A stretch of DNA of 64,000 nucleotides from Dipteronia dyeriana (lineage: Eukaryota; Streptophyta; Magnoliopsida; Sapindales; Sapindaceae): the NCBI GenBank assembly GCA_032871835.1, contig CM065303.1:20834001-20898000 (forward strand). Reading direction: 5' to 3'. Under the pieces are notes generated by a model. The model saw only the letters and a list, made by a program, of their open reading frames with translations. It did not search any database and was not told the origin of the DNA. The position numbers were made by a program, and so were the translations under genes. Position 1 is the first letter of the stretch. The number at the start of each line of letters is the position of its first letter. Below are positions 1 to 12,240 of the stretch, in pieces.

Positions 1-719
1 GGTATGGACGTATACTTTCTACTCCAATTCACAAAACATGATTTGGATGTCTTTATAAAAAGTTATGGTCATTTTAGTGACCAAAGGTTAGAAACAAACA
101 ACAAGAAATGCCCTGTTTTTGTGGTCACTTTGGAGATTTCAAAACCAATCCAAACGGTCATGAAATATTATGAATAATATGCCGTTAGAAAGGTATGGGT
201 ATCTAGTTTGTATAAAAATTTTCAAAACTCATTTTGAATCATTTTATAAAAAGATATGATCACAAGACTATACAAAGGTCAGTTTTGAAAAACATTTAAA
301 TCATTGAAATACACTCTTTTGAAACTAGACACCTTACTCCATATAACCAAACCAAGAGAAGATTGAGACCTTCTCATATGGTCACTCAATGTGCTAAAAC
401 AAGCACACCATAATGTAAATGTGAACACAACACAATACAACACTTAAATCTATAAATGAAGTGCAAGTGTGATTATGAAGAGATACAGACATATAAACAA
501 TATCAACACAAATGCAAGATCAACAAAGTATGCATGAGGTGTGTGTGTGCACCTAAACTCTTCAAGAGGCAAAGTCAAGTGAATATACATTTAGCTCTTA
601 AAGTCATGGAGATGCTTGGAAGCTTGCCAATGAGGTCCTAAGCTACCCATTACACAATCACCCCCAATGTGGTGTAATTTGTCATGAAATAAGCCAATCA
701 TAAAATTGAGGTCCTTACA
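1..719 (-). mobile_element. Partial LTR, family A (Sirevirus-like), minus strand
   Basis: Read on the minus strand from 719, this starts TGTAAGGACC and matches the first ~700 bases of the family A LTR at 8009-10104, including the 'acaaactagacacccatacc' neighbourhood and the 'gtgaccacaaaaacagg' stretch. It runs off the left window edge. It abuts a plus-strand family A LTR that begins in mid-sequence at 720, so the simplest reading is a minus-strand element inserted into the 5' LTR of A1. The rest of that element and the missing LTR piece would lie to the left. The small frame at 456-641 is a chance frame in this LTR. Confidence 0.8.
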
Positions 720-2398
720 TCTTGGTTTAGTTATGTGGAGTAAGGTGTCTAATTTCAAAAGGAGGATTTCAATGATTTAAATGTTTTTCAAAACTGACCT
801 TTGCATTTTCTTATGACTGTAAATTTTTATACAATGCTTCAAAATAAGTTTTGGAAATTTATGTACAAACTAGACACCCATACCATTCCAACGGTATACT
901 ATTCATAATATTTCATGACCGTTTGGATTTTTTTTGAAATCTCCAAAGTGACCACAAAAACAGGGCAACTCTGTTGTTGTCCATTTCTGAACTTTGGTCA
1001 CTCAAATGACAATAACACTTTCTATAGACATTCAAATCATGTTTTATGAATTAGAGTAGAAAGTAGAATTCCATACCTTTCCAACGGTATACTATATGAA
1101 AGGTTTTGATGTTGTTAGGTCATGTTTTTAGTCACTCAAATCTCGGGCTGTTGCACTGTCGAGGCTGTGCATGTCCACAAGCGCACCTCAATAGCGCTCT
1201 TGAAAAGTTGGTGAGAGTTGGTGTGGTGCTAGTCGGCCAGCGCAACTCACCAGCGCACTGAGTAAAAATTCTGGATATTTTTCAAAACGACGTAGTTTTG
1301 CACTAGGGCTCATATATATATATATATGTCATCTTTTTCCTCACTATTTTTTCAGAGCTTCCAAACCATTTTTCAGTGTGAGAAAGTATTTCCATTGAGT
1401 GAGAAGCTCCAAGAGTTATTCTTTAACTCTACAAACTCAAAACCCATCATCCTTCATGCATTATTGAGCATCTTTAGGCATGGTTCTTCATCTTTGATTG
1501 ACTTGGTAAATTGAACAAAAATCTCATCTTTGTCATTTGTTCATGTTTTCCAAGATGATGTTTTTATTGCATTTATTAGTTGATTAAATGCTAGGACTTC
1601 ATTCATTGTATCTATTTATGAGTTCCTTTGTATGATTGAGTTTGTATTGTGATAGCTTGAATTTAGGACATATTTGCCCTTATTGCTAAGTCTCTATGCA
1701 TTGCATTTAGACATTATTGATTAGGACTCATTGATTGCATTTTGTGATTGCATTATATTCCTTGCCATGCTTAATGACAACTTGTGTTGATATGGCTTTT
1801 TGTGATAGCATAATAGGATTGTTTGTTCTAAGTTTTAGCTCAGCTTTATGACATGTCATTTAGCTATTGATATCTAGTATTGCATTAATTGCCATCTCAT
1901 CATCCTAGATAAGCATATAAGGTACCCTAGCCTTGTTTGTTGTTTGAATATTATCAAATATTCATATAGGGTGCATTATCTCTTCATTGAGGAGAAGTAA
2001 GTCTAGCGTTGCTTCCGGGAGTAGGTTGCTTCAAGCGTGAGCAAATTGGACCAGGTCCACTTAATATCGGGATTAGGTAGTGATAGTGGGTATATATCTC
2101 GGGAGTATGTTTAAACGCCTCTAGCATTAGTGGATTCATTGTTCAAGTGTGGTGCATTTAACTGCTGTTGTTCGAGTGTGGCGCACTTAACAACCCGTGG
2201 TTTTTCCCAGTTGGAGGTTTTCCACGTATATCTCAAATGTCTTTATTATTTCCGCACTTATTACACTTGTGATATTATTGTGACTAGTTAGGGATATTTT
2301 CATCCAATTGACCATTAACGAAAATTGGGTAAAAATTGATTAAAAATCTATTCACCCCCCTCTAGATTATTATTAAACACATCATAATATTTGTTTCG
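720..2398 (+). mobile_element. 5' LTR of element A1, 5'-truncated
   Basis: Matches the 3' LTR at 8009-10104 from about its position 8456 onward. The first ~450 bases are missing at the junction with the opposite-strand LTR. It holds a GC-rich region with a stem (TGGTGAGAGTTG at 1209-1220 against CAACTCACCA at 1243-1252), a (TA)n TATA region at 1312-1327, a 'ttcacccccctctaga' motif near 2351, and ends ..TTGTTTCG where the 3' copy has ..TTGTTTCA. The two LTRs differ at many scattered sites and by small indels, so the insertion is not recent. Confidence 0.85.
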
Positions 2399-2400
2399 AT

Positions 2401-2412
2401 TGGTATCAGAGC
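2401..2412 (+). other. Primer binding site of A1 (tRNA-iMet type)
   Basis: TGGTATCAGAGC lies two bases after the 5' LTR end. This is the usual plant Ty1-copia primer site, complementary to the 3' end of initiator methionine tRNA. It fixes the element's orientation (plus) and the LTR boundary. Confidence 0.9.
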
Positions 2413-2524
2413 GGGTTCCTAGACATACATAGGTGATCCTTGCTCATTTTGGTGTGTGTTGCATTTTGTGTGTTTGTGTTGATCATTCATACACTTCCAT
2501 TCATTTCATTCATTCATAAACACA

Positions 2525-4261
2525 ATGAGTGGAAACGGTGGCAACGAGGGCACTTCTTGCACTAGACCTCCCATACTCATCGGATTGAATTATACCTCTT
2601 GAAAAGGCAAGATGGAGTCATACATTTGTCAAATCCATGATAGGGCATGGATGGCGGTTGAAGACAGCTACACTCCACCCATGATGACTCCTACGGATGA
2701 AGGAGATAATGTACTCAAGCCAAAGGCACAATGGAACGCACAAGAGTTTGAGGCATCAAAATGGAATAAGAAGGCAATGTATGCCATCCTATGTGCAATG
2801 GATGAGAATCAGTATAAGTTGGTTCAAAACACTAGGATAGCTAAGGAGGCATGAGATATCCTAGAGGTTGCACAAATGGGAACCGTTGTGGTTAAGGAAT
2901 CGAAGCTTCAAGTTCTCCAAACGCAATTCGAATTGCTCAAGATGGAAGAGAATGAGTGCTTTAATTTCTTTGAAGTAAGGTTAATGGACATTGTGAATCA
3001 AAGTCATCAACTTGGTGACCCTTATTCCGATATAAAGATCAAACAAAAGATTATGAGATCTCTACCATATAGATTTGAGTCCAAGGTGACAGTTTTAGAA
3101 GAGAATAGTGCTTACAAGGATATGAAGCCGAGTGAGGTGCTTGGGAGGCTACTAGCTTATGAATCTACGAAGGGTCCTACCTCCACACCTCCTAAAATGC
3201 AAAAGGGAATTGCTTTGAAAGCCTCCAAATTTGAGAAGGATGAGAGTGATGACTCGGATGAAGAAATGGCATTGTTGATGAGAAAGTTTAAGAAATTCTA
3301 CAAGTCCAAGAAGAAAGGTTTCAGATCCAAAGGTCAAGACTTGAAGAAAAAGACCCCCTTCAAGAAGTTTGAGCCTAGGAAAGAAAAGACCAAAATGAAA
3401 TGGGTCTGATGCTATGAATGTGGTTGGATAGGACATTTTGCCCCTGAATATGCTAAATCAAAGAAGAAGAAGAAAGGAAAGGTGGTGGCTACCTCATTAA
3501 TTGATAGTGGAAGTGATAACTCCAATGAAGGAGATGATTCTTCTAGTGATGAAGAGATTATGCTTAACTACACGGATTTTGGTACCTCCTTTATGGAAGA
3601 TGTAGAAAATGGCAACAAGGCCTTAGTTTGCGACCTTGAAGAAGGATATGGTGAAAAAGTAACTAAGAGAGTGATTAATTAAGCTACTTATGTTGATGAT
3701 GCCAATATGGCAAGGGACATTACTAATGAATTAAGTAATGCGAGTGTCTCATCTCACTCTACAAATGAAAATGTAAAGAGCATGAATGTTGAAAGGCCCA
3801 TTGAGCATTTTTCAAGTCTATGGTTAAAGATGGAGAAAGAGGTTCAAAGGTTAAAGGAAGAGAACCTCAAGCTATCAACCGAGGTGACTCACTTAAGTGA
3901 GAAAGTGAAGAATGGAAGAGAGGTGGAAGAGAGCTTGAAGGAGGAGCTTAGTAAAGGTAGAGAGTTAAAATGACTTTAAGTACGAAGAAAATTGACCGTA
4001 TGTTGAGGGTCGACAAGAAGCCAAGCGACAAGAGAGGTCTAGGCTTTGAAGATGACAATGAGACCTCTACTCCTAAAAAGATTGTATTTGTCAAAAGCAT
4101 GGACTTTAAAGAGCCTTCGCCTCCTCATCAATCACCTAGGAAGAAACTTGACCTAGGAGAGTGTTCAAGAAGTGCTCAAGTAGAGGTGGTATCAAAAAGT
4201 CTACCTCAAGCTAACTTCCCTCAACCAAAAATCCATCAAGGGAAGAGACCTATCATGCAAG
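2525..4261 (+). pseudogene. Gag pseudogene of A1, first part (copia-type gag)
   Basis: The reading frame starts at ATG 2525 (MSGNGG) and stays in one frame to about 3971, broken by stops at ~2600, ~2852, ~3407 and ~3680; it then shifts frame. The order is an N-terminal UBN2/DUF4219-type gag domain (KGKMESYICQIHDRAW; later FFEVRLMDIVNQ and MRSLPYRFESKV), an acidic/lysine-rich linker, a first zinc knuckle CYECGWIGHFAPEY whose last Cys is Tyr, a Ser/Asp-rich segment, and a coiled coil at ~3800-3970. Gag would form the particle that packages element RNA. No protease, integrase or RT follows. A solo LTR interrupts it at 4262. Compared with B1/B2 gag it is the same architecture but clearly diverged. 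Confidence 0.85.
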
Positions 4262-6337
4262 TGTTAGGATTTATGCCCTAAACATGTAATTTTTAAATGG
4301 ATTTATGAAGTAAATAAAAATAAAGGTTCAATTCATTCTTGTTATGTTATTTATTTTATAAACTTGTGCACATATTAACATCTTGGATTGCCAGATGTAA
4401 TCTCGAACTGTGTATATGAGTGTCAAATACTGATGGATACAGTAAGAGACGTGCAATCTAAAGAGTCCATAGATAGCAAATAAAGCTAGGTACTTTATTT
4501 GTGGTTAATCTATAGCTGCGGTCCATTACGTAATGTACTATGATTCTATCCTGAATCATTCATACGAGATATGGGAATAGAGACACCTTATATGATGTGA
4601 TCATATAGGACTGGGTCATGATCTTTATGAATCTCACACCAAGATCCGTTTACCAAGGAGATTCATATATATCAACTAATGATGGCTATATGTGGGTGAT
4701 CTTAATCGTGAGTGTCTTATCGACTCTTTCAGGTTAGATCGTGGTCTTTGATATACCATGGGTGAGGTCAGATGCATTTCCTGAGCAATATACTCCGTAT
4801 GTTGGGATTGCGGTTTGGCTTGTGGCTGGGAAGGTTTGTACACAATAGTGGAATCCACTCCTTCTTGTGAGAAGTAGATGGTAGTTCCCGTAAGGGTTGA
4901 TTCGGGGCTTGGATAATATGAACGCTCTCCTAATTCCGTGAGGAAATAGGATTTATTGTCCATTAGAGAATCAATGGTACTTAAAGGATATATGTAATTA
5001 GAGAGGTATAACGGACATTATGACCCAGCTCTAATTATGAACTACTGTGGAGGATCACACCATATGTAATAGCTATATCGATGGACACCGAGTTGTATCG
5101 GTCTGTATAAAAGCGTCTGCAGTTGAGAGAGTGTAGCTTCGGGTTTTTAGTGGAGTAACACCGAAGTTAATAGTTAATGAATATTAATTAAAGAGTTTAA
5201 TTAAAGATTCCATGGATTATTAAAGCTCAAAATACTGTGAGTCCATTAGGTCCCCTTGCTAGCCCGAATGATTTAGGTAACAAGGGTCACGGTTAATTAA
5301 TTGGATTGTCCAATTAATTGTGTTACGAAAGTGACACATGTCAGGAGTTGATTGAGTAATTAGATTATTCAATTGAGTAAAATGACAATAATGACAATTA
5401 TGACAATTAAATAATAAGATTATTTAATAGTATAATTAGTCATGAATTGAGGAATTGAATTGTTATTTATTTTTGAATGATGAGATAATATGATTATCTC
5501 ATTTATTAAATAAAATAAATTATATATATTTGAATTTGAATTGTTTAAATTTAAATATATATAATATCTTATTTGGTAAATTAAATATAGATTTTATTTT
5601 TAAATAATGATATGATAAGTTTTTTTTTTTAAATTTAAATTATATATATATGATATATATTATTTTAAAAAAAGGTGTGTGTGACAACGCACAACACAGT
5701 TATATATATATTGACAAAAGAAAAAGTAGTGTGGCATGGTTTTTGGTCAAGCACATTAATATATATATATATATATACCTGATACATTTTTTTGTGTTTT
5801 TACAAGAAGACAGTTTTTTGTTTGTTTTTGGTTTTGCATGTGTACGTGAGACAAAAAAAAAAGTCAAAAGAGATTTGCCTAGTTTTCTTGGTATTGTGTG
5901 CAAGTGTGTACATGAAATAACACTAAAAAGAGAGAAAAAAATTTTGTATACAAGTGTTGTGCACTGATATCAAAGAAAGTTTTCCTTGTTCTTTTCTCTT
6001 CAACATCCTCCATTCAAGTTCCTGACACTGTGACGCGCCCACACGCAATTACCAATCCTAGGATATAGTGAGGAAGATCAGTGATACAGACCAGGAGCAA
6101 ATTGAAAAGTGAAGGAGCCTCCAAACGTTGGTATGGTTCTATTTTATTCTTCCTTTTTATTATTGATTACAATTTCCTCTATATATATATATATTTATTA
6201 ATGTAATAATTTTTATATGTATTTGTTCCGAAAGTAATTACGATCCCAAGTTAACTGGTCCTAGATACAAATTACGATATGTATAAAATTTTTAAAAACC
6301 CATTTTCATCGCGTTACTGGTGAACGGGGTTCCTACA
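4262..6337 (+). mobile_element. Solo LTR (2.1 kb) inserted in A1 gag
   Basis: Starts TGTTAGGATTTATGCCC, a common plant copia LTR start, and ends GGGGTTCCTACA. Flanking 5-mers are GCAAG (4257-4261) and ACAAG (6338-6342), a 4/5 target-site duplication. Gag-like sequence resumes right after it. No primer site or polypurine tract is present, so this is a solo LTR left by LTR-LTR recombination. A TATAAAA lies at 5105-5111. 5380-5690 and 5750-5775 are very AT-rich with (TA)n. The minus-strand frame at 4676-4963 is not considered coding. Confidence 0.8.
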
Positions 6338-6794
6338 ACAAGCTCAACCGAGGAAGCAATCTAGTCTTGTTTAACAACAAAGAAGAAGAGATCCTTATCA
6401 ACTACTAAGACAACCACAAAGAAATGGAAGGGCTCCAATGCATCCTCATAGTTATGGTATGATTCCTAACTTTATTCCTACATGTCATTTTTGTGGTATT
6501 GATGGTTGCATTAGACCAAATTGCTTTCGTTTTATAAAATTGTGTAGAATTGAAAGCATGGTAGAGAAGAAAAAGGCTAAAGCCAAGGTGCATGTCTTTA
6601 GTAAAAATGAACCAGATTTGCTTGTTCCTAGGACATCTGGAGCCTATGTACCATTGACGACTAGGAAAGAAAATGTTTCACTTAAGTGGATTAAAAAAGA
6701 TGAACACACTTGTCGTTGTGCTAAGGTTTCACCCATATGCTCAACTAGGTCCAATGGATTTAGTAGATTTATTGGGATTTGTCACATGGAGTGA
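6338..6794 (+). pseudogene. Gag pseudogene of A1, C-terminal part
   Basis: Continues the A1 gag after the solo LTR. A second zinc knuckle, CHFCGIDGCIRPNC, is present with the expected His replaced by Cys; the corresponding site in B2 is CHYCNTIGHIKPRC. It is followed by a basic tail (EKKKAKAKVHV) and a stop at 6794. The type of second knuckle followed by Lys/Tyr-rich sequence fits Sirevirus Gag. No DSG protease or integrase motif follows, so the element ends its coding capacity with gag. Confidence 0.75.
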
Positions 6795-7620
6795 TGAGTT
6801 TTGGTTTTTGACCCCATATGGGGAACTCAAGAAAAGAGAGTTATTGTATACTTGTTGCATGAATTTTTTTTTGGAAATGTTTATGCTCCTTTATTGATTG
6901 TTTGAGTAGCTTGGTTGCATTTATATTATATTATATTATATTTTCTTCAATAATTGTTAACTTTGTTTTGATTACAATCCATGTCATATTTATGTTCAAA
7001 CATGTATTTTTGGACTAGGAGATCTACATAGGAAGTACATGTTGAATGACCTATAGTTATCTCTATGACATGATGATTCTTTAATGACATGCAAATGAAA
7101 AATGAAAAAGAATGAATTGATGATTGCAATTGTTAAATGCAAAACAATGTGTGAAAATTCTAAGTGAGACTCAAATGTTTAATCAATGTCTCTCTTTCTT
7201 TATTAGTTAAACATGGCTACAATCATACAGGTATCTTACCTGGAAAAATCAAATAGTGTGCAAAGTCGCTGCCATGTTTTGCTTATAAAGTTGGATATAG
7301 CACTCTTAAAACTTGACATCTATGAAAACTCTATATGTTTGCTTCTCTCATGACGAATGGTGAAATTGATTTGAATTTTATTGGAAACCTTTGTCATTTA
7401 CTTTGCCAAATATCATTGTTTTTGGACTTGAATGTAACATGTCTTGTATGCAAAACAATTTTTTGATTCACACATTTTCTTAAAATAAATCTCATTGTTT
7501 CTCTCTTATTAATTAAGTTACATAAATGTGGCTTATATGATTATGCAAATATCTTGTATGCTCATTTCTTTCTTTGCCTTGAGTGACCCGGTTGGGGACT
7601 ACTCCTTTGCCTATATCATG
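6795..7620 (+). other. Non-coding 3' internal region of A1
   Basis: No coding frame is supported. The region ~7160-7560 is homologous to 58890-59260 in the family C fragment, so it belongs to the conserved 3' untranslated internal region shared by families A and C. Short TATAT runs occur at 6925-6950. Confidence 0.6.
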
Positions 7621-7622
7621 AC

Positions 7623-7725
7623 AAAAAAGGGGAGTAGTAAATGGTTTAATGTGGAACTTGGTAAGGGGGAGTAGTACATGTTGGGGAGATTACATTTAGG
7701 GGGAGTAACCCTTTGAGGGGGAGCA
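7623..7725 (+). repeat. Cluster of polypurine-tract-like G runs in A1
   Basis: Within ~100 bases there are AAAAAGGGGAG, AAGGGGGAG, TTGGGGAG, TTAGGGGGAG and GAGGGGGAGC. Several polypurine tracts ahead of the 3' LTR are a described feature of Sireviruses. The same pattern is seen in family C at 59291-59371. Confidence 0.7.
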
Positions 7726-7995
7726 TTTCATTCACATACATTGCATGATGTTGTACTCATACTCTTAAATGCAAATGCTTTTGTTTTATATTCACTTGAT
7801 CATCTCACTTACACTTGGTTTGGAAAGTGTATTTGTTTTTATTTTGTGTGTAGGGTTGATAGATCTACAAGAGATTGAAGATTGAAGATTTGAAGTTTAT
7901 TTTTATATATCTCTTTGTAATGTAGAATATCTTCCCGGTGCTTTATTTTGTTTTATTGAGGATAATTTTGAGTGGTGGTTTTGTCACGAAATAGC

Positions 7996-8008
7996 CAAAA
8001 GGGGAGAT
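7996..8008 (+). other. Polypurine tract of A1
   Basis: GCCAAAAGGGGAGAT directly precedes the 3' LTR start (TGTAAAG at 8009). It is the expected primer site for plus-strand DNA synthesis. Confidence 0.85.
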
Positions 8009-10104
8009 TGTAAAGTCCTTATTTATTGATTGGCTTATTTCGTGAACAAACAACATATTGGGGTTTTATGTAAGGGGAGCTTAGACTCTCAAGACCTCAA
8101 AAGAAGAAGCACCAAAGGTATATTTCTTGTGCTTACTTGCGTTGAAGAGATATAGTTGCACACACTCACAACTCATGCATATTTCTTATTCGTATATGTT
8201 GTGTGTTTATATGAGTGTGCATTCATGTTTTGAAAACTCTTCTTGAATGTTTATATTGATCACATCTTCGCATTTGTATTGACATACATTATGTGTTGCT
8301 CACACACACACACTTACTTGTAGTTGATTTGTTATGCATGTGTGCTTCATTGTTGTCTATGTGCATTCATAGTGTGGTTTTGTGTGTTGTTCGCGCTTGC
8401 ACGATGGTGTGCTTGTCTTAGCGCATTGAGTGACCATTTGAGAAGGTCTTATTCTTCTCTTGGTTTAGTTATGTGGAGTAATGTGTCTAGTTTCAAAAAA
8501 TGGATTTCAATGATTCAAATGTTTTTCAAAACTGACCTGCATTTTCTTATGACCATAACCTTTTATACAATGCTTCAAAAAAAGGTTTTGGAAATCTATG
8601 TACAAACTAGACACCCATACCTTTCCAACGGTATACTATTCGTAATATTTCATTACCATTTGGATTGGTTTTGAAATCTCCAAAGTGACCACAAAAACAG
8701 GGCAACTCTGTTGTTGTTTGTTTCTGACCTTTGGTCACTCAAATGACAATAACACTTTCTATAGACATTCAAATCATGTTTTGTAAATTAGAGTAGAAAA
8801 TAGAATTCCATACCTTTCCAACGATATACTATATGAAAGGTTTCGATGTCGTTTGGTCACATTTTTGATCACTTGAATCTCGGGTTGTTGCACTGTCGCG
8901 GCTGTGCCTGTCCACAAGCACACCTCACTAGCGCTCTTGAAAAGTTGGTGAGAGTTGGTGTGGCGCTAGCCGACCAGCTCAACTCACCAGCGCACTGAGT
9001 AAAAATTCTGGGTATTTTTCAAAACGATGTAGTTTTGCACTAGGGCTCATATATATATATATATGTCATCTTCTTCCTCACTAGTTTTTCAGAGCTTCCA
9101 AACCATTTTTTAGTGTGAGAAAGTATTTCCTTTGAGAAAGAAGCACCAAGAGTTATTCTTTAACTTTCCAAACTCAAAACCCATAATCCTTTATGCATTT
9201 TTGAGCATCTTTAGGCATGGGTCTTCATCTTTGATTGACTTGGTAAGTTGAACAAAAATCTCATCTTTGTCATTTGTTCATGTTTTCCAAGATGATATTT
9301 TTATTGCAATTATTAGTTGATTAAATGCTAGGGCTTCATTCATTGCATCTATTTATGAGTTCTTTTGCATGATTGAGTTTGTATTGTGACAGCTTGAATT
9401 TAGGACATATTTACCCTTATTGCTAAGGCTCTATGCATTGCATTTATACATTATTGAATAGGACTCATTGATTGCATTTTGTGATTGCATTATAGTCCTT
9501 GCCAGGCTTACTGACAACTTGTGTTCATATGGCTTTTTGCGATAGCTTCATAGGATTGTTTGTTCTATGTTTAAACTAAGCTTTATGACATGTCATTTAG
9601 CTATTGATATCTTGGATTGCATTAATTGTCATCTCATCATCATAGATAAGCATATAAGGTACCCTGGCCTTGTTTGTTATTTGAATATTATCACATATTC
9701 ACATAGAATGTATTATCTCTTCATTGAGGAGAAGTAAGTCTTGTGTTGCTTCCGAGAGTAGGTTGCTTCAATCGTGAGCAAATTAGACTAGGTCCACATA
9801 ATACTGAGATTAGGTAGTGGTAGTGGGTTATATACTGGGAGTAGGTTGTAACGCCTCTAGCATCAGTGGATTCGTTGTTCGAGTGTGGCACACTTAACTG
9901 CCTGTGGTTTTTCCCAGTTGGAGGGTTTCCACATATATCTCAAGTGTCTTTATTATTTCCGCACTTATTATACTTGTGATATTATTGTGACTAGTTAGGT
10001 GTATTTTCGTCTAATTGACCATTAACGAAAATTGGATAAAAATTGATTAATAATCTATTCACCCCCCTCTAGAGTTTATTAAACACATCATAAAGTTTGT
10101 TTCA
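8009..10104 (+). mobile_element. 3' LTR of element A1 (2096 bp)
   Basis: Bounded by the polypurine tract and by ..AAGTTTGTTTCA at 10104. It carries the same parts as the 5' copy: CA-rich tracts near 8300, GC-rich inverted segment near 8920-9000, (TA)n TATA at 9049-9064, and the C-run 'ttcacccccctctaga' near 10059. The frame at 8324-8674 lies wholly inside LTR sequence and is not a gene. Flank sequence after 10104 is inverted-repeat arm A. Confidence 0.9.
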
Positions 10105-10298
10105 ATAAATTCAATTTATTTTCTCTAAATACAATCTTTTGCTCCGTTTGGAAACAAATACACTAGTCTATATTGCAAAGTCTCTATCTCTCTATTTCAT
10201 TTTATATTGTAAATCTCATTTTGTTTCTTTCTTTATTTTTTGTTTCCTATTATGATATTTTTTACATGAAAAAAATATGATTAATCATCTATTTTTAG

Positions 10299-10568
10299 AT
10301 GGAGTATAGTTCCAAAGAAGAGACGTATTTTAGTAATTCTGAGTTCACTGGATACAATGAGAAGCCGTATGAAGATCTGAAGGCTGACAAGTATAAGATG
10401 AATGTGAATGACATGTTAAGATGCCCATTCTGTCATGGAAAGAAGAAACATGATTACAAGTTGGAGCATTTACTTCAACATGTTTCAAGAGTGGGTAAAC
10501 CATCATCCAACAAAAGTGCTAAACAGAAGGCCAATCATTATGCCCTTGCAAAAATATTTGAAGAATGA
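10299..10568 (+). pseudogene. XS-type zinc-finger gene fragment (FDM/IDN2/SGS3-like)
   Basis: An 89-residue frame starting at an ATG just after an intron-like acceptor (tttttag). Residues ~25-88 match the zf-XS domain of plant XS/XH proteins: LKADKYKMNVNDMLRCPFC, then HGKKKHDYKLEHLLQH, then GKPSSNKSAKQKANHYALAK. In full-length relatives (IDN2, FDM1-5), which bind dsRNA in RNA-directed DNA methylation, this domain is followed by XS, coiled-coil and XH domains; none is seen here. A further acceptor-like site (tttcag) is at ~10896. It is the sister of the minus-strand copy at 37485-37856. I call it a gene fragment in a duplicated block; whether it was captured by a transposon is unknown. Confidence 0.75.
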
Positions 10569-10919
10569 TCCCTACCGATTTCTTCTTTTACTGTAACCAC
10601 CACAACCAGTGAAGCAAAATCAATCCACCACCGGTGAAGCAAACTCCAGTAATCAAGTTGCTAACACTTGATTGTCATTCTTTGGCGATTGGTCGACATA
10701 AAATATGGTACATCCTTTTTTTTAAAGATGTGAATACAGATGGTGATGTCTCACAATTTAGAAACCTAGAAATGCTTGACTGGAATAGTGCTTGTTATTT
10801 GTTGTTTTATGTAGTTTTAATTTTATCTTTTGTAATCACATCTTTACGATGTTATTATTTTCGTGATCATATATTTTGGGTTTGTTTGTATTTCAGGTAA
10901 CACATGTTATGGTGCGTAT

Positions 10920-11500
10920 CGTAAGTCTATGAACTCATAAATAATCTGGAGAAGAGTCATTCCATATATTTTTTGTTCATTATTATTTTTTGTCTCAATT
11001 GTATCAACATGTAATTAAAGAAACCAAATCCCTATAAAAAATACATGATGGATCACTAAACCATTTAAGATAATTTGAAAAAATAATCTTCTATATATTT
11101 TTTGGTCATTTTTTTTTGTCTTTCTTGTATCAATATATATATAAAGAAACCAAATCCTTATAAAAATACATCATGGACACCAAATCACATAAGATAATTA
11201 GAAAAAGAGTCCTTTCATATATTTTTTTGGTCATTTTATATGTCCTAGGTTGTATCTAAATATTAAAAAAAAAACAAATCTCTGTAAAAAGAAATATTTC
11301 AGGGATCACCACTCGACCTAAAAAAAATATTAAAAAGAGTGTTTCCATTTTTTTGGGAGACATTCATTAATATGAATATTAAGATATTAATATTCCTAAT
11401 AATTGAATTCTACACCTTGTTTGTTTACAAATATTAAAAAACAAAAACAAATGCCTATAAAATAGGGCAGGGATCACCACTTAAGAAAATTCAACAGAAA
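10920..11500 (+). repeat. Degenerate tandem repeat (~125 bp) after the XS fragment
   Basis: About four copies of a unit holding 'catatattttttggtcat', 'aaaccaaatcc(c/t)tataaaaa' and 'ggatcacca' occur, marked near 11021, 11147, 11269 and 11443. The same array, with about six copies, lies inverted at 36430-37210. Confidence 0.75.
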
Positions 11501-12240
11501 AAAAAAATATTTTACATGTTTTTTTTAAAGGAGGGGAGTAAAATCTTGTAGGTGTATATAGTTTGAAATTTTGTATGAAAATAGTCATCCAAAAATAATA
11601 ATTATATATCTCAAAAAAATCAAATTAATTTAGTAATGTACATGCATTGTGTCTACATGTATTTTTCAATAATTACTTAAATGGATAACAAACGGATAAT
11701 ACATTTACCAGGGTACACGGATAAAGTAAATAAGTTATTTTTCCAACTAAATTCCCATTTGCGTCATAAACGAATCAATAAATTTCTGGGATAAAGGGAT
11801 GCAACTAATTCATTGAATAAAGCTCTGCCGCTTACATGTAATGGATGTTTTATTTAAACTTCATTAAAATATTTAGGTTTTGATAACCCCATAGGCTCTA
11901 AATAATTGCAAAATGCATGATCAATATTTTTACTAAATAGAAAGACAAAAGGATAATATTACTTTTTCGAAAATGCAATACAGGTTATTATTGCTTCATA
12001 ATATATGGTCAATTAATGTTTCCTTGCTTACCAATTGCACATTTCCCATGCGAATTATTAAATTAACTTTACATTGTTGTTCATTTAAAATTAATTTTAA
12101 ACATTTAACATCATTGCATTGCATTTTCCATTTCTCATTCAATAAAATAATGGATCACCAATATACATCACATTCTTCTGATTAACAAGAAACCAAGCCT
12201 CACATTCCATAACTGCTAATAAACTTCACAGTCCCAATAA

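Larger units (their letters stand above)
10105..12240 (+). repeat. Large inverted repeat, left arm
   Basis: This ~2.1 kb block is homologous, in reverse complement, to 29690-30160 plus 36216-38050, which are split by retroelement E. Matches include the XS zinc-finger exon, the tandem repeat after it, the 'caatgcatgta' segment near 11640 and the 'ggttttgataacccc' segment near 11877. Divergence is visible throughout, so the duplication is old. Element A1 is inserted at its left edge. Confidence 0.8.

Noticed and set aside
3152..3436. 94-residue minus-strand frame
   Set aside because: Antisense shadow of the A1 gag.
4676..5967. Frames of ~95-105 residues in 4262-6337
   Set aside because: They lie inside a solo LTR, one in extreme AT-rich sequence, and show no domain.
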